This document shows, piece after piece, positions 56,098 through 64,000 of a DNA stretch of 64,000 bases. Within the stretch, counting starts at the first letter, position 1. Each line of letters begins with the position of its first letter. The notes under the pieces were generated by a model. It did not search any database. It saw only the letters and a list, made by a program, of their open reading frames with translations, and was not told the origin of the DNA. The stretch covers positions 62,001 to 126,000 of the forward strand of contig CBDCEX010000013.1 of assembly GCA_965216025.1 (NCBI GenBank), given 5' to 3'. A program made the translations under genes and the position numbers. Source of the stretch: JADFQT01 sp965216025. GTDB lineage: Bacteria; Chloroflexota; Dehalococcoidia; Lucifugimonadales; UBA3495.

Positions 56098-57104
56098 GCC
56101 CCAAGAGTTCCGCTGCTTCTCCAATAGCCTGGCGCTCAGGACTATCTGCGGGAAATCTACCTTGGGCCTGACGGGCCAGTTCCAATACCAGGTCAGCATC
56201 GGCTACTATCTTCTGCAGTAAGGCTTGCCGCTCTTTCTTGTTGTCCCAGTCAATCCCCGCCTCTCCCTTCACACTGGAGCCAAAGTAAAGCTCCAGGCCG
56301 TGTCTCAAGGCCCACTCCTCGGCCCGGGTCCCATCCAGTTGGGCCAGTGCCCGGACCACCTGGACTATGCCGTCGGCCAGCAGGTTGTAGGTGTCCTTGA
56401 CCGCTCCCCGACCCAGAATGTAGGTGGTGTTCACCGCCACCTTCATCCGCCGTCCTTTCAGGCAGCCGGTCTGCCGGGCGAATTGGAGGCTGCGCTGAAA
56501 GACGGCCCGCACCCGGTCGTGGAGGATCAGCTGGGCTCGAAACAGTTGCAGGGTGCTCTTGGCAAAGGGACGGTCCTCCACCTCAATCCCCAACGCCACC
56601 TTCCACCGGATATCGAAGTCCGCCCTCTGCTTGGCTTCCAGGTCGCTCACTTTGTCGTAGGCTTGCAACAACAGCGCGGTGGCCACCAGACTGGGCGGCA
56701 CGCTATCCCGGCCATTGTCCGGGCAATACAGTTCGGCGAAGTATTCGTCTCGAAATAGCTGACCCCGCAGGGAGGCCAGGAAGCCGTAGAAGGAGCCGCG
56801 GCCCAAATAGTCCAGGTAGAGATGGTCCGCTTCCAGGAGTCCTCGCTGTGCCGGCCTTACTCCCAGCATCCTCAACCTCCCCCACCCCTTTAATTCTCCG
56901 GTTTAATTCTACTGCCAATTATATCGGGCTGCCTGGGGTCAAGGCACTTTTCGGCCGGAGTTCTAGGCCATTACTGGGTTGCTCTAAGCTGAGTCTTGTA
57001 CTTGGAAGTAATTCTGGTGCCGTATCAAGCCCAGTACCGAAGGCGCAGCTAAAAATTCCTTTTCTGGTAGCCCGGACCTGAATAAATCGTCCGAGGGAAA
57101 GCTA

Positions 57105-57239
57105 ATGGCTGTAAATAATAGGCGGCTGAGAGGTAGGGGTCGTACCAACTCGCTCCGAGAGCCCATGCTTCTATTTTATTCCCTGGTTGCCGGCGGGTTA
57201 CTGCTGGCCGTGGTGATTCGAATCGCATTGGTTTCTTAA
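57105..57239 (+). CDS. 44-residue membrane miniprotein
   Basis: MAVNNRRLRGRGRTNSLREP is a basic head, followed by one transmembrane helix (LLFYSLVAGGLLLAVVIRIA). CGAGGGAAAG lies upstream. It ends 13 bases before the next small membrane protein, which has its own good ribosome site. The pair looks like a small operon. No family is recognised. Confidence 0.5.
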   Translation: MAVNNRRLRGRGRTNSLREPMLLFYSLVAGGLLLAVVIRIALVS

Positions 57240-57252
57240 AGAGGTAAGCCGT

Positions 57253-57498
57253 ATGGAGTTATTGCAAATCGGACTTTTCTGGACGTTGCTGGTCGGAGCC
57301 TTGGCGACTGTTCTGGTGGTTGCTGTCGTGGCGGGGGGAGTCTCTTACAACCGGCTGGAAAGAATCGCTATAGACATGTCCACGGATGAAGAGTCGCTCA
57401 GCAAGGCGGAAGCCGGGCTTCCCTATCACTCGGTTAATGCCAAGGGTTTGGTGAGTGGGCTGTCTCGCAAGCTGAGAATAACCGGCCACTCCACATAA
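57253..57498 (+). CDS. 81-residue single-pass membrane protein
   Basis: One transmembrane helix (TLLVGALATVLVVAVVAGGV) and a charged C-terminal half. AAAGAGGTAAG precedes the ATG. Function is unknown. About 385 bases without a gene (57499-57883) follow before the selenoprotein. Confidence 0.55.
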   Translation: MELLQIGLFWTLLVGALATVLVVAVVAGGVSYNRLERIAIDMSTDEESLSKAEAGLPYHSVNAKGLVSGLSRKLRITGHST

Positions 57499-57883
57499 AG
57501 GCTAAAACCCGCATCTCTTAGCTTAAACCTGCGGCGGTCCTGCTGGGCTTCCCCTCGGGATGGGTGCGAGAAGCAGTCGTTCATGCTTCGAGTCTGCCTC
57601 CGGTTCCTGAACCTCCCCTTTCCCCTTCCCCTGCCCGAATTCCGGGTCGCATCTACCCTTTGAACAATTCAAACAATTCCCTTAACTGTGGCTCCACCGA
57701 CCGGGTTTAGCTCTTGATTCCAGGCCCAGGAACCCCGGCGAGCTACCTGGTACCCAGCCGCATTGGTGACTATAATGGTATCCGGCAAGAACCGGGCATA
57801 AACCGGTGGGCGGAGAAACCAGTCCCCTGGTCGGACCCGGCTCCTATTTCGCGTCAGGCGGGAAACTGAAGGAGGGCCATTAT

Positions 57884-58435
57884 ATGCCACCGCCTACCCT
57901 AACCGAACCGGCGGTTAAGCGAGTCGCTTACCTGGACCCCACTGGACATGTGCAAGTCGTGGAGCGCCAAAACGCCCGGCGCCTTTCGTCGGTAAAGGGC
58001 ACCACGGCGGCCCTGCTGGATAACGGAAACGACACCTCGGGTTTTTTCTTCGACGCGCTGGCGGGCATCCTTAGGGATGAGTATGGGGTAGCCCAGGTGA
58101 TTTTGAAGACCAAGTTCACTTCTTCCAAACCGGCCGACGCAGGGATGCTGGCCGAAATGGCCCGGGAGGCTGATTTCATGGTGGCCGGGGTAGCCCTTTG
58201 AGGCTCCTGCACTTCGGGCAGTATGCTCGACGGAATTCGCTTCGAGGAAACCGGAAAACCCGCCGTGGTAGTGGCCACCAGCAGCTTTGTACGCCTGGCT
58301 ACATCCATAAAACGGTCTATGAACCTGGAAGACCTGCCCTTGGTAGCCGTATCTCATCCCCTGGGAGACCGAAACGTCGCCGCGGCTAAGGCCCAGACTG
58401 TGGCCGAAGAAATCGTAAATGCCCTGACTGGCTAG
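57884..58435 (+). CDS. UGSC-family selenoprotein, TGA at codon 106 read as selenocysteine
   Basis: ATG at 57884 follows AAGGAGGG. The frame gives VAYLDPTGHVQVVERQNARR, TAALLDNGNDTSGFFFDAL, VILKTKFTSSKPADAG and DFMVAGVAL. TGA then follows at 58199-58201, and GSCTSGSMLDGIRFEETGKP, AVVVATSSFVRLA, VAVSHPLGDRN continues to the stop at 58435 (183 residues). The UGSC family is named for selenocysteine-Gly-Ser-Cys at exactly this point, and the sequence on both sides matches the family. U106 and C109 form a CxxC-like redox pair. A cytosolic redox or detoxifying role is likely; the reaction is not established. Gene finders would split it in two. selA-D genes are not in the window. Confidence 0.8.
58202..58225 (+). 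promoter_or_regulatory. Candidate bacterial SECIS hairpin after the TGA
   Basis: Directly after the TGA, CTGC-ACTTCGG-GCAG can form a small hairpin starting about 6-7 bases downstream, the region where bacterial SECIS elements lie. The stem is short and I could not fold it properly. Confidence 0.35.
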
Positions 58436-58505
58436 CTCGAGTTACTTCTCAAACCCTTCATAAAGCCCAGATTTCAAGTCCAGATTCTAGCCAGGGAGCT
58501 TTCCT

Positions 58506-59594
58506 ATGGTGACCGGTAAAACCACGCCGAGACTGACCGGCCTGGATTCGGTTCAGGGCGCCATCGACACCATTGAGCAGTATTTCGAAAACGGCTGGAC
58601 CGACGGCTTGCCGGTAGTTCCTCCGACGGAGGAAGCGGTGCGGGCCATGGTCGCGGCCGCCGGGAGGGATGGGTTGGAGGTCCTTGGCGTTATGCCTCCC
58701 CGCATGGGCGTGGTAACCGTTGAGGTGGTAGCCACCAACGCGGTTATGGCCGGCTGTCGCTCGGAATACCTGCCCGTGGTGCTGGCGGCGGTTGAAGCCC
58801 TACTGGACCCCCAGTTTGATGTTCAGGGGTTGCAGGCCACCAGCGATCCGGCGGCGCCGCTGGTGATTGTAAGCGGACCGGTGGTGGAGCAGGTTGGAAT
58901 CAACCATGGTGTCGGACTATTCGGCCATGGCAGCCGGGCTAATGCCACCATTGGCCGGGCGGTCCGGCTGCTAATGGTAAACGCGGGCGGTGGACACCCG
59001 GAGAGCGGGGATAAATCTACCCTGGGCTCTCCATCCAAGTACTCCTACTGCATCGGCGCGGACGTGGACACGCCTTGGGCCCCGGTCCACACCGAATTCG
59101 GTTTCGAGGCCGAAGATAGCTGCGTTACCGTCTACGCTGCCGACGCGCCCCGAGGCAACAACCCCGGCGGCTCCGGAAGCATGGAGTTTTCATTGTGGAT
59201 ATTAGCCGACTCCATGTCCAACCTGAACCATAATATTATCCACGGTGGGCATGCGGTGGTGGTAATCAGTCCCTTGATTGCCCGGCACCTCAGTGAGGAT
59301 GGCTGGACCAAAGAGGACGTTAAGCTATACCTCTATGAGCGTGCCCGGGTGCCGGTGGAGCGAGTCCAGAGATACAAGCAGCTGCGATACGGTCGGAACC
59401 AGGAAGCGGGAGACCTTTATTACTGGCCCCATTGGCTGAACGTGGACGAGCCGAACATCAATGTGCCGGTGGTCAGGCATCCGGACAATGTGTTGGTGCT
59501 GGTGGCCGGAGATTCGGGGCGCTCCCGTTCCGCTTACTGCCCGGCCCGCCCCTACAACCGGCCGGTTACCAAAAAGGTTCGGTTGCCGGCCTAG
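58506..59594 (+). CDS. Uncharacterised 362-residue partner of the UGSC selenoprotein
   Basis: It starts 70 bases after the selenoprotein, same strand, with GGGAG before the ATG, so co-transcription is likely. The N-terminal region (EQYFENGWTDGLPVVPPTEE) recurs in uncharacterised proteins of this kind. MAGCRSEYLPVVLAAVEALL, INHGVGLFGHGSRANATIGR, YSYCIGADVDTPWAPVH and HWLNVDEPNINVPVV follow. There are no signal peptide or membrane segments. Four cysteines (AGCR, YCIG, DSCV, AYCP) are spread out and do not form a CxxC. No catalytic family is recognised. Confidence 0.7.
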   Translation: MVTGKTTPRLTGLDSVQGAIDTIEQYFENGWTDGLPVVPPTEEAVRAMVAAAGRDGLEVLGVMPPRMGVVTVEVVATNAVMAGCRSEYLPVVLAAVEALLDPQFDVQGLQATSDPAAPLVIVSGPVVEQVGINHGVGLFGHGSRANATIGRAVRLLMVNAGGGHPESGDKSTLGSPSKYSYCIGADVDTPWAPVHTEFGFEAEDSCVTVYAADAPRGNNPGGSGSMEFSLWILADSMSNLNHNIIHGGHAVVVISPLIARHLSEDGWTKEDVKLYLYERARVPVERVQRYKQLRYGRNQEAGDLYYWPHWLNVDEPNINVPVVRHPDNVLVLVAGDSGRSRSAYCPARPYNRPVTKKVRLPA

Positions 59595-59681
59595 GGCTCC
59601 TCCCGCAGGCCGCGCCCGCAAGGCCGGTCCCCGGCTGAACCGTATTTTCCAGCTTTGCCCCGGCCAGTGGCGCTAAAAAGC

Positions 59682-59706
59682 CCCCCAAGCGGCTGATGCT
59701 TGGGGG
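59682..59706 (+). terminator. Intrinsic terminator-like hairpin
   Basis: CCCCCAAGC-GGCTGAT-GCTTGGGGG, a 9-bp perfect stem, 88 bases after the partner gene. It is not followed by a long T run on the plus strand (GACTTAAAG). Confidence 0.55.
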
Positions 59707-59784
59707 ACTTAAAGCGTATTCAAAAAGCCTGACTTATTGTCCAGGCTAGAATAAAAGAATTCGCATCCTGGTATGGCCTGATAA

Positions 59785-59869
59785 GAGCCCCTTCTCCCTT
59801 GATGAGAGAAGGTTGGGATGAGGGTGATACCCCTCCCCTCAATCCTCTCCCACAAGGGGAGAAGATGCC
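59785..59869. repeat. Family R1 palindrome
   Basis: Same orientation and nearly the same sequence as 647-723, lying downstream of the LLM gene. Confidence 0.75.
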
Positions 59870-59929
59870 AAAGCCCAAAACGGAATGACACCTGGAGCCT
59901 AGAAGTCAGGGAATTTTTTAAACACTCTT

Positions 59930-61123
59930 TTAGTCATCGGCGGGAACGGCGGCTTTCACCTTTCCCTGGAAGGCGGGCATGACGTCCCGGGCCAGCCACT
60001 CCAGCTGTTCCAGAATCACCTTCTCCGGAGTGCCCACCGGATGACTCATGCCGACTCGATCTAACCCGGGATACCTCTCTTCTGTCCGCTTTAATGTCTC
60101 GATTATCTGGTCCGGTGTGCCGCACAGGAAAGAGCCCGCCTTAACGGCGTTCTCCAGGGTGGGAAGCCCGGCGTTGGGCGCTTTCCTGGGGTCGCTGATA
60201 TCCAGGATCTGTTGCTCGCTGAGGCCCCGAGTCAGCCGTAGCGGACCGAACATCTTGAGGTTTTCTTCGTAGTAGCTGGCCGACGCCTTAATTGCCGCTT
60301 CCTGACTCTCCGCCAGGTAGAAATGAAATCCCAGGCTGATGTCTTCGCCCAGCTTGGCATTGGGACGGCCGGCCCGGATTAGCGCATCCTGGTAGGCCAC
60401 CATGATTTCATCCATGGCTCCCCCCTCGGCCACGCCGCCGCCAATGATTCCCTTTATGCCATGCTTGGCCATAAAGTCCAGGGCTCGGGTGGTGCCGCCT
60501 TGAATCGGTTGCCAGCATTCCACCGGCAGGTTTTTGGGGCGGGGCACCAGGGTTATCTCCTCCAACTGATAACCCCGGTAGGGCACGTTGGGGGGAATGT
60601 CATAGAACTTGCCGTGGTGAGAGAAAGAACGCTCATTGAAGGATTTGAAAATTATCTCCGCCTGCTCCTCAAACAGTTCCCGGTTGGCGGCTTGGTCCAG
60701 CAGCGGGTTGCCGAAGGTTTCTACCTCCCGCGTATGGTAGCCTCGTCCAATGCCGAAAATCACCCGGCCGCCGGTTAGGATATCCGCCGTTGCAAAGTCC
60801 TCGGCTAGTCTCAGTGGATGCCACATGGGAGCGATGTTGAAAGCGCAGCCCAGCTTGATGTTTTTAGTCAGGTGGGCCAGATGAACGTTGAGCAAAAGCA
60901 GGTTGGGGATACACTCGTATCCCTCAGGCTGAAAATGGTGCTCGGCCATCCAGAAGGTATCGTAACCGTTGCGGTCCAACACCTGTGCAATGTTCACTGC
61001 CTTGTCCAGGGCGGTCGCCAAATGGTCGTCGGAGAAGGAGCGATCGTTGACCGCGGTGCCGGCGTAGCCCGTGTTTTCCATATCCACGTGCCCGGCGTAG
61101 AGACTATCAAACTTGGTAATCAT
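59930..61123 (-). CDS. LLM-class flavin-dependent monooxygenase
   Basis: 397 residues from ATG 61123, preferred over 61168 because TTTTGGAGGCCTAC is correctly placed. TFWMAEHHFQPEGYECIPN, LGCAFNIAPMWHPLRLAEDFATAD, GRVIFGIGRGYHTREVETFG and SFLCGTPDQIIETLKRTEERYPG are luciferase-family signatures. It is convergent with the selenoprotein/partner pair, separated by a hairpin and family R1. It is the largest of the four LLM enzymes here. Confidence 0.9.
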   Translation of the reverse strand: MITKFDSLYAGHVDMENTGYAGTAVNDRSFSDDHLATALDKAVNIAQVLDRNGYDTFWMAEHHFQPEGYECIPNLLLLNVHLAHLTKNIKLGCAFNIAPMWHPLRLAEDFATADILTGGRVIFGIGRGYHTREVETFGNPLLDQAANRELFEEQAEIIFKSFNERSFSHHGKFYDIPPNVPYRGYQLEEITLVPRPKNLPVECWQPIQGGTTRALDFMAKHGIKGIIGGGVAEGGAMDEIMVAYQDALIRAGRPNAKLGEDISLGFHFYLAESQEAAIKASASYYEENLKMFGPLRLTRGLSEQQILDISDPRKAPNAGLPTLENAVKAGSFLCGTPDQIIETLKRTEERYPGLDRVGMSHPVGTPEKVILEQLEWLARDVMPAFQGKVKAAVPADD

Positions 61124-61609
61124 GTAGGCCTCCAAAAGTTGCTGGGCTCCCGGAGCTCCCGGGCTCATGGATAAACCAAGGGCAAGGCCCGGCGAAATGA
61201 TGGTTGGGAGCGCTCTTAGTATGACTCATTGTAAGCCACCGGGTAATCCTGTCAACCGTCTGGTGCAGGGCAATCGCGTCTTAATCGCCCCCAGGTTTGG
61301 GACAGTGGCTCTTTGGGGTCTGACGAGTCCCGGAAGTCTTTCGATCTTTACGTGTTATACTCAAAATAGCTGGGAAAGCATCGGAATATCTACCATTCGC
61401 TAGCCTTCTGTACCGAAGTTCGAAAAGGCAGTTTTAGAGGCGATTGCCCTGCCGTCTGGTGGGACCGGCTATTTGACGGACCGGAAGTCGTCGGCTTACT
61501 GGGGAGACCTGGCGGTGAGGTCCACCCGGTCGACTCGGGCGGTTTGCCAGGTAGCGTTGGAGAGGCCTGGCACTCTCCAACGCTAAAGATGATTTTTTTG
61601 CCGATGTAG

Positions 61610-63426
61610 CCGGGATTCCCCAGATCAAACCACCTTTCCTGGATATAGCTCCCGCGGGGATACCGCCAAATATAATCCCGCATTCCAAGGGCGTCAAATG
61701 CGGCCTGATTCACTCAAAGTCCCCGCTTTCATTGGGCAACCACTGTACTGCCAAGCGTAAAATCCCCAAACCGCTGGTCTACGCCCAAGTCTCGCACTTG
61801 GGAAGCTCTTTTGCCCTGTGCGACCCCGTAACCGGAACCAATCCCGACGCTCCTAAAGTGGACTAGTCAGGAGCCAGCCTATGGTGTCGGCCTACGCTAG
61901 CCGCGCTGGGGCAGTGCTGGCGCAGGTAGCTCGTTCCAGTATCCCGCCTAGCATTTCCCGACTCACGAGCACCTCAGCAAGCTGAAACACCAGCCTTCCG
62001 GCATGGCGCACCAACCGTCCTCCAGTCTTGATCATCCTGGTCTGCAGACTGGTCAACGACCAGTGCTTCATTGCCTCCGGTAAGGCTAGCCTTCTCATGG
62101 AGTTGCCCAAGTTGTAAGCCAGTACGAACAACTCCAGCCTGACCTGATTGGCCACGAACTTGTGGCAGGACAACCTGGTCCAGTTCAGGGCGTACTTGCC
62201 TTCTTTTATCCATTGCTCCGCGGTGCCTCGGCCATTGTAAAAGCGGACTATCCCGATGTTTGGATAGCTCAGATTGGTGACGATGAAGCCCACTCTGGGA
62301 AACAGTTCTCCCTGGTGCCACTCCACCTTAGAGACCACTCTCCGAGCAACGTTCCAGCTCTGGGCCTGGTAGACGAAGTCATGATAGGAGACGATGGGCT
62401 TCGGGGAAAGCCACTCCGTAGGCCGTATTAGCCGGGGCGCTATCTCCCGCTGCAGCACCTGGTTGGATCGCAGCCTGATGGCGTAGCCGATGTTTCTTGC
62501 TTCCAGATAATCGTATATCTCCGGCTTAGGCCGTATTAGCCGGGGCGCTATCTCCCGCTGCAGCACCGTTGGACAGCAGCCTGATGGCGTAGCCGCTGCT
62601 GTCAGATAATCGTATATCTCCACCACCGGATCAAGGACTTCTTGCCAATCATCGGCACTGTGGACGTTGCCTGACCGTAGCTTAGCTGCTTCACAATCCC
62701 CGAACTGGTTGAACAGAAAGAGAGGGTGATAGCAGACGCATTCAAAGTGGCCGTTATAGGCTGCTCCCTCCTGCTGGCCGTGCACTGGACTCTCGGAACT
62801 GTCCATATCCAGGATTACTCGCCGGTGTAGGGTATGGGCCATAGCTCGTTCCACCCACTGGGTATTTATTCGTGCCAGCCCCTTCAGGTTGTCCTCTTGG
62901 GTCAGGAACTCCGTCTCGAACCGGCCCATCTCACTGGTGCTGGCTCCTTTCCGCTCCGAGCCTTGCCATCCCACGATCACTCGCATGGCTGGGTCTTGGG
63001 AAAGGCGCACTGCGTCATTGGTGTCGTCGTAGCCGGCCAAGCGGCTGTAGATCGACTGTCTTAGCAGCGGAACCAGGTGGTGAAGGATATTGCGTCCGGT
63101 ACGGCTTTCCTGGAGGTAGTCCTCAGCGATTTCGGTAAGGCCCAAGGCATCATCAAACTCTCGAAAGGCAAGAAGACCAGCGTCGGAGGTGATGGTTGAG
63201 CCGTGAAATTCCAGGCGGACTTTGGGGTTGAATTGGAGCCGGAGAGGGGCTTTTTCGCCGTCACCCATCAGGTGCCTCCATGGTGCCTACGGCATCTTAC
63301 TGCAAAGTGACATATCATGGAGTTATTATAGCTGGGAACACGCAAAAAGGGCCCATAATTAGACAATGGTTGAAAGACCATCGACGAATTACTGAGAAAA
63401 CTTTTTAGCCATATGGGAAATGTGGG
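61610..63426 (-). mobile_element. IS1380-family element, copy 2
   Basis: 1817 bases, 74 longer than copy 1 because of internal patchwork changes. It is flanked by TGTAG at 61605-61609 and 63427-63431 (CTACA on the minus strand), a clean 5-base duplication that also proves the element ends. Confidence 0.92.
61892..63268 (-). pseudogene. IS1380 transposase copy 2, catalytic region scrambled
   Basis: 458 open codons, but FRADAAFA with the second catalytic Asp is gone. It is replaced by duplicated downstream pieces (EIYDYL and VLQREIAPRLIRP appear twice). The last residues (ATCASTAPARLA) come from a 50-base piece of the ISAs1 transposase gene. The frame is open but the enzyme is almost certainly dead. 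Confidence 0.8.
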
Positions 63427-64000
63427 TGTAGGACACTCCCGGCGGAGGCTCCACGGCTAGGGTGTAGTTCCCGCCCTTCAGGACGGCTACTGCTGCCAAC
63501 AGGCCTTCGATGCGGGCCGTGACTACGCTGCCATCCGGAGCAATCGCGCCGTCGACGCTGACGGTGCCGGCGAATACATGGGGCAAAGTCTGCCCTCTGA
63601 TATCGGGAGGAGTCGGCTGGAACTCGGAGAGGCAATCGACCGGTAGGGCGGGCAGCGGCTGCGTGTCATTGCTGATTATCACGGGCGGCCTGGACGTGGG
63701 CCGGGGAGTTGGCACAGCCAGCGGTGTGGGAACTGGCGTCGCCGTCGCAGTGGGGGTGGGCACGGCGGTGGGCCCGATAGTCGGTTCGGGAGTCGGGGAA
63801 GCCATTGGCTCCGGCGTAGGGACCGGAGAGGGTTGTTCCGGTGGCTGCTGAGTTGGAGTAGGGGTAGGTTCCGGCTCCCCGCGGTTTTCCCGGCCGCTTC
63901 AGTCGCTGGCGTGGCCTCGACGGTGGGGGTTGGGGTCACGATCGGCGGAGGCGGGGGTATGGGCACCGGAGTCTGGAGGAAAATGCCGTCACCCTCGTTG

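Larger units (their letters stand above)
53530..56875 (-). pseudogene. IS1182-family transposase, split by IS66 and by a 99-bp insertion
   Basis: The N-terminal part runs from about 56875 to 56106 (HLYLDYLGRGSFYGFLASL, VPPSLVATALLLQAYDKVSD). Removing IS66 (54662-56097) and one 8-base duplication joins ..EAAELLG directly to QLLLQDVERQEDG in frame. KSSSKRFDGHKAAVVVD, IGDAAYGDGGTRQAF and CPLRSQCVAAGEG follow. A 99-base insert (53889-53987) containing a TAG then interrupts, before the typical C terminus RRQVVEHRLARLVQLGVRQSRYFGRAKT. The ends of the element were not resolved. Confidence 0.8.
61390..64000 (-). pseudogene. Pro/Thr-rich exported protein split by IS1380 copy 2 (5' end off window)
   Basis: From the right edge: a Pro/Thr/Val-rich stalk (PTPTVEATPATEA), a frame change near 63880-63900, more stalk, then a compact beta domain FAGTVSVDGAIAPDGSVVTA ... 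GGNYTLAVEPPPGVSY. IS1380 (61610-63426) interrupts there. Removing it and one CTACA duplication continues in frame with IGKKIIFSVGECQASPTLPG to TAG at 61390. This repeat-type beta domain with stalk suggests a surface-exposed protein. The N terminus is outside the window. Confidence 0.7.

Noticed and set aside
61867..61931. Separate ISAs1 insertion at 61.9 kb
   Set aside because: Only 50 bp of internal ISAs1 sequence is present, without ends or target duplication, so it is a fragment, not an insertion.
1..64000. tRNA, rRNA and phage or plasmid replication genes
   Set aside because: No cloverleaf, rRNA or phage/replicon signature was recognised by eye; a tRNA/rRNA scan would settle it.

Overview
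The window looks like a chromosome segment of a GC-rich, insertion-sequence-laden bacterium, most plausibly a Chloroflexota of the Dehalococcoidia/SAR202 type. This is inference. It rests on four luciferase-like (LLM) flavin oxidoreductases within 27 kb, a lone molybdopterin hydroxylase subunit, AMP-ligase/SDR/CMD/cupin catabolic genes, Pro/Thr-rich secreted proteins and dense intergenic palindromes. No rRNA or tRNA gene was seen.

Layout. 1-638: 5' domains of a group II intron running off the left edge. 0.8-6.8 kb: dnaE2-type polymerase, amidohydrolase, a small gene with an internal stop, and an LspA-like membrane protein. 6.8-14.7 kb: an IS block. Two IS630 elements and one IS701 are nested on a single CTAG site, followed by another IS630 and an IS1380 that abuts the glnA control region. 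15.1-16.5 kb: glnA. 16.8-22.3 kb: a decayed DUF2927 gene, IS630, IS701 and IS630. 22.3-26.3 kb: YtxH protein, DEAD-box helicase, and a broken gene split by ISAs1. 26.6-50.6 kb: the metabolic core, comprising a ThDP enzyme, PAC2 remnant, AMP ligase, VOC, SDR, CMD, LLM enzymes, ThuA, bicupin, TrkH, a DHA2 exporter, xanthine-dehydrogenase-like large subunit, HpaI aldolase, aldolase-SDR fusion and a sarcosine-oxidase-like enzyme. 50.8-53.1 kb: coiled-coil membrane protein, PncC-like protein and an alpha/beta hydrolase. 53.5-56.9 kb: an IS1182 split by IS66. 57.1-61.1 kb: two small membrane proteins, a UGSC-family selenoprotein gene with an in-frame TGA, its conserved-looking partner, and an LLM enzyme. 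61.4-64 kb: a Pro/Thr-rich secreted-protein gene split by a second IS1380.

The standout points are: (i) the UGA-containing UGSC selenoprotein and the adjacent 362-codon gene, a probable redox or detoxification pair; (ii) the CTAG-directed nesting of three unrelated transposition events; (iii) host genes that become readable again when an IS and one target duplication are removed; and (iv) short pieces of one IS embedded in another. At least twelve IS copies and about ten damaged genes imply a genome in active decay and rearrangement. Much of the catabolic core looks intact and probably degrades oxidised organic compounds. Its substrates cannot be read from sequence.
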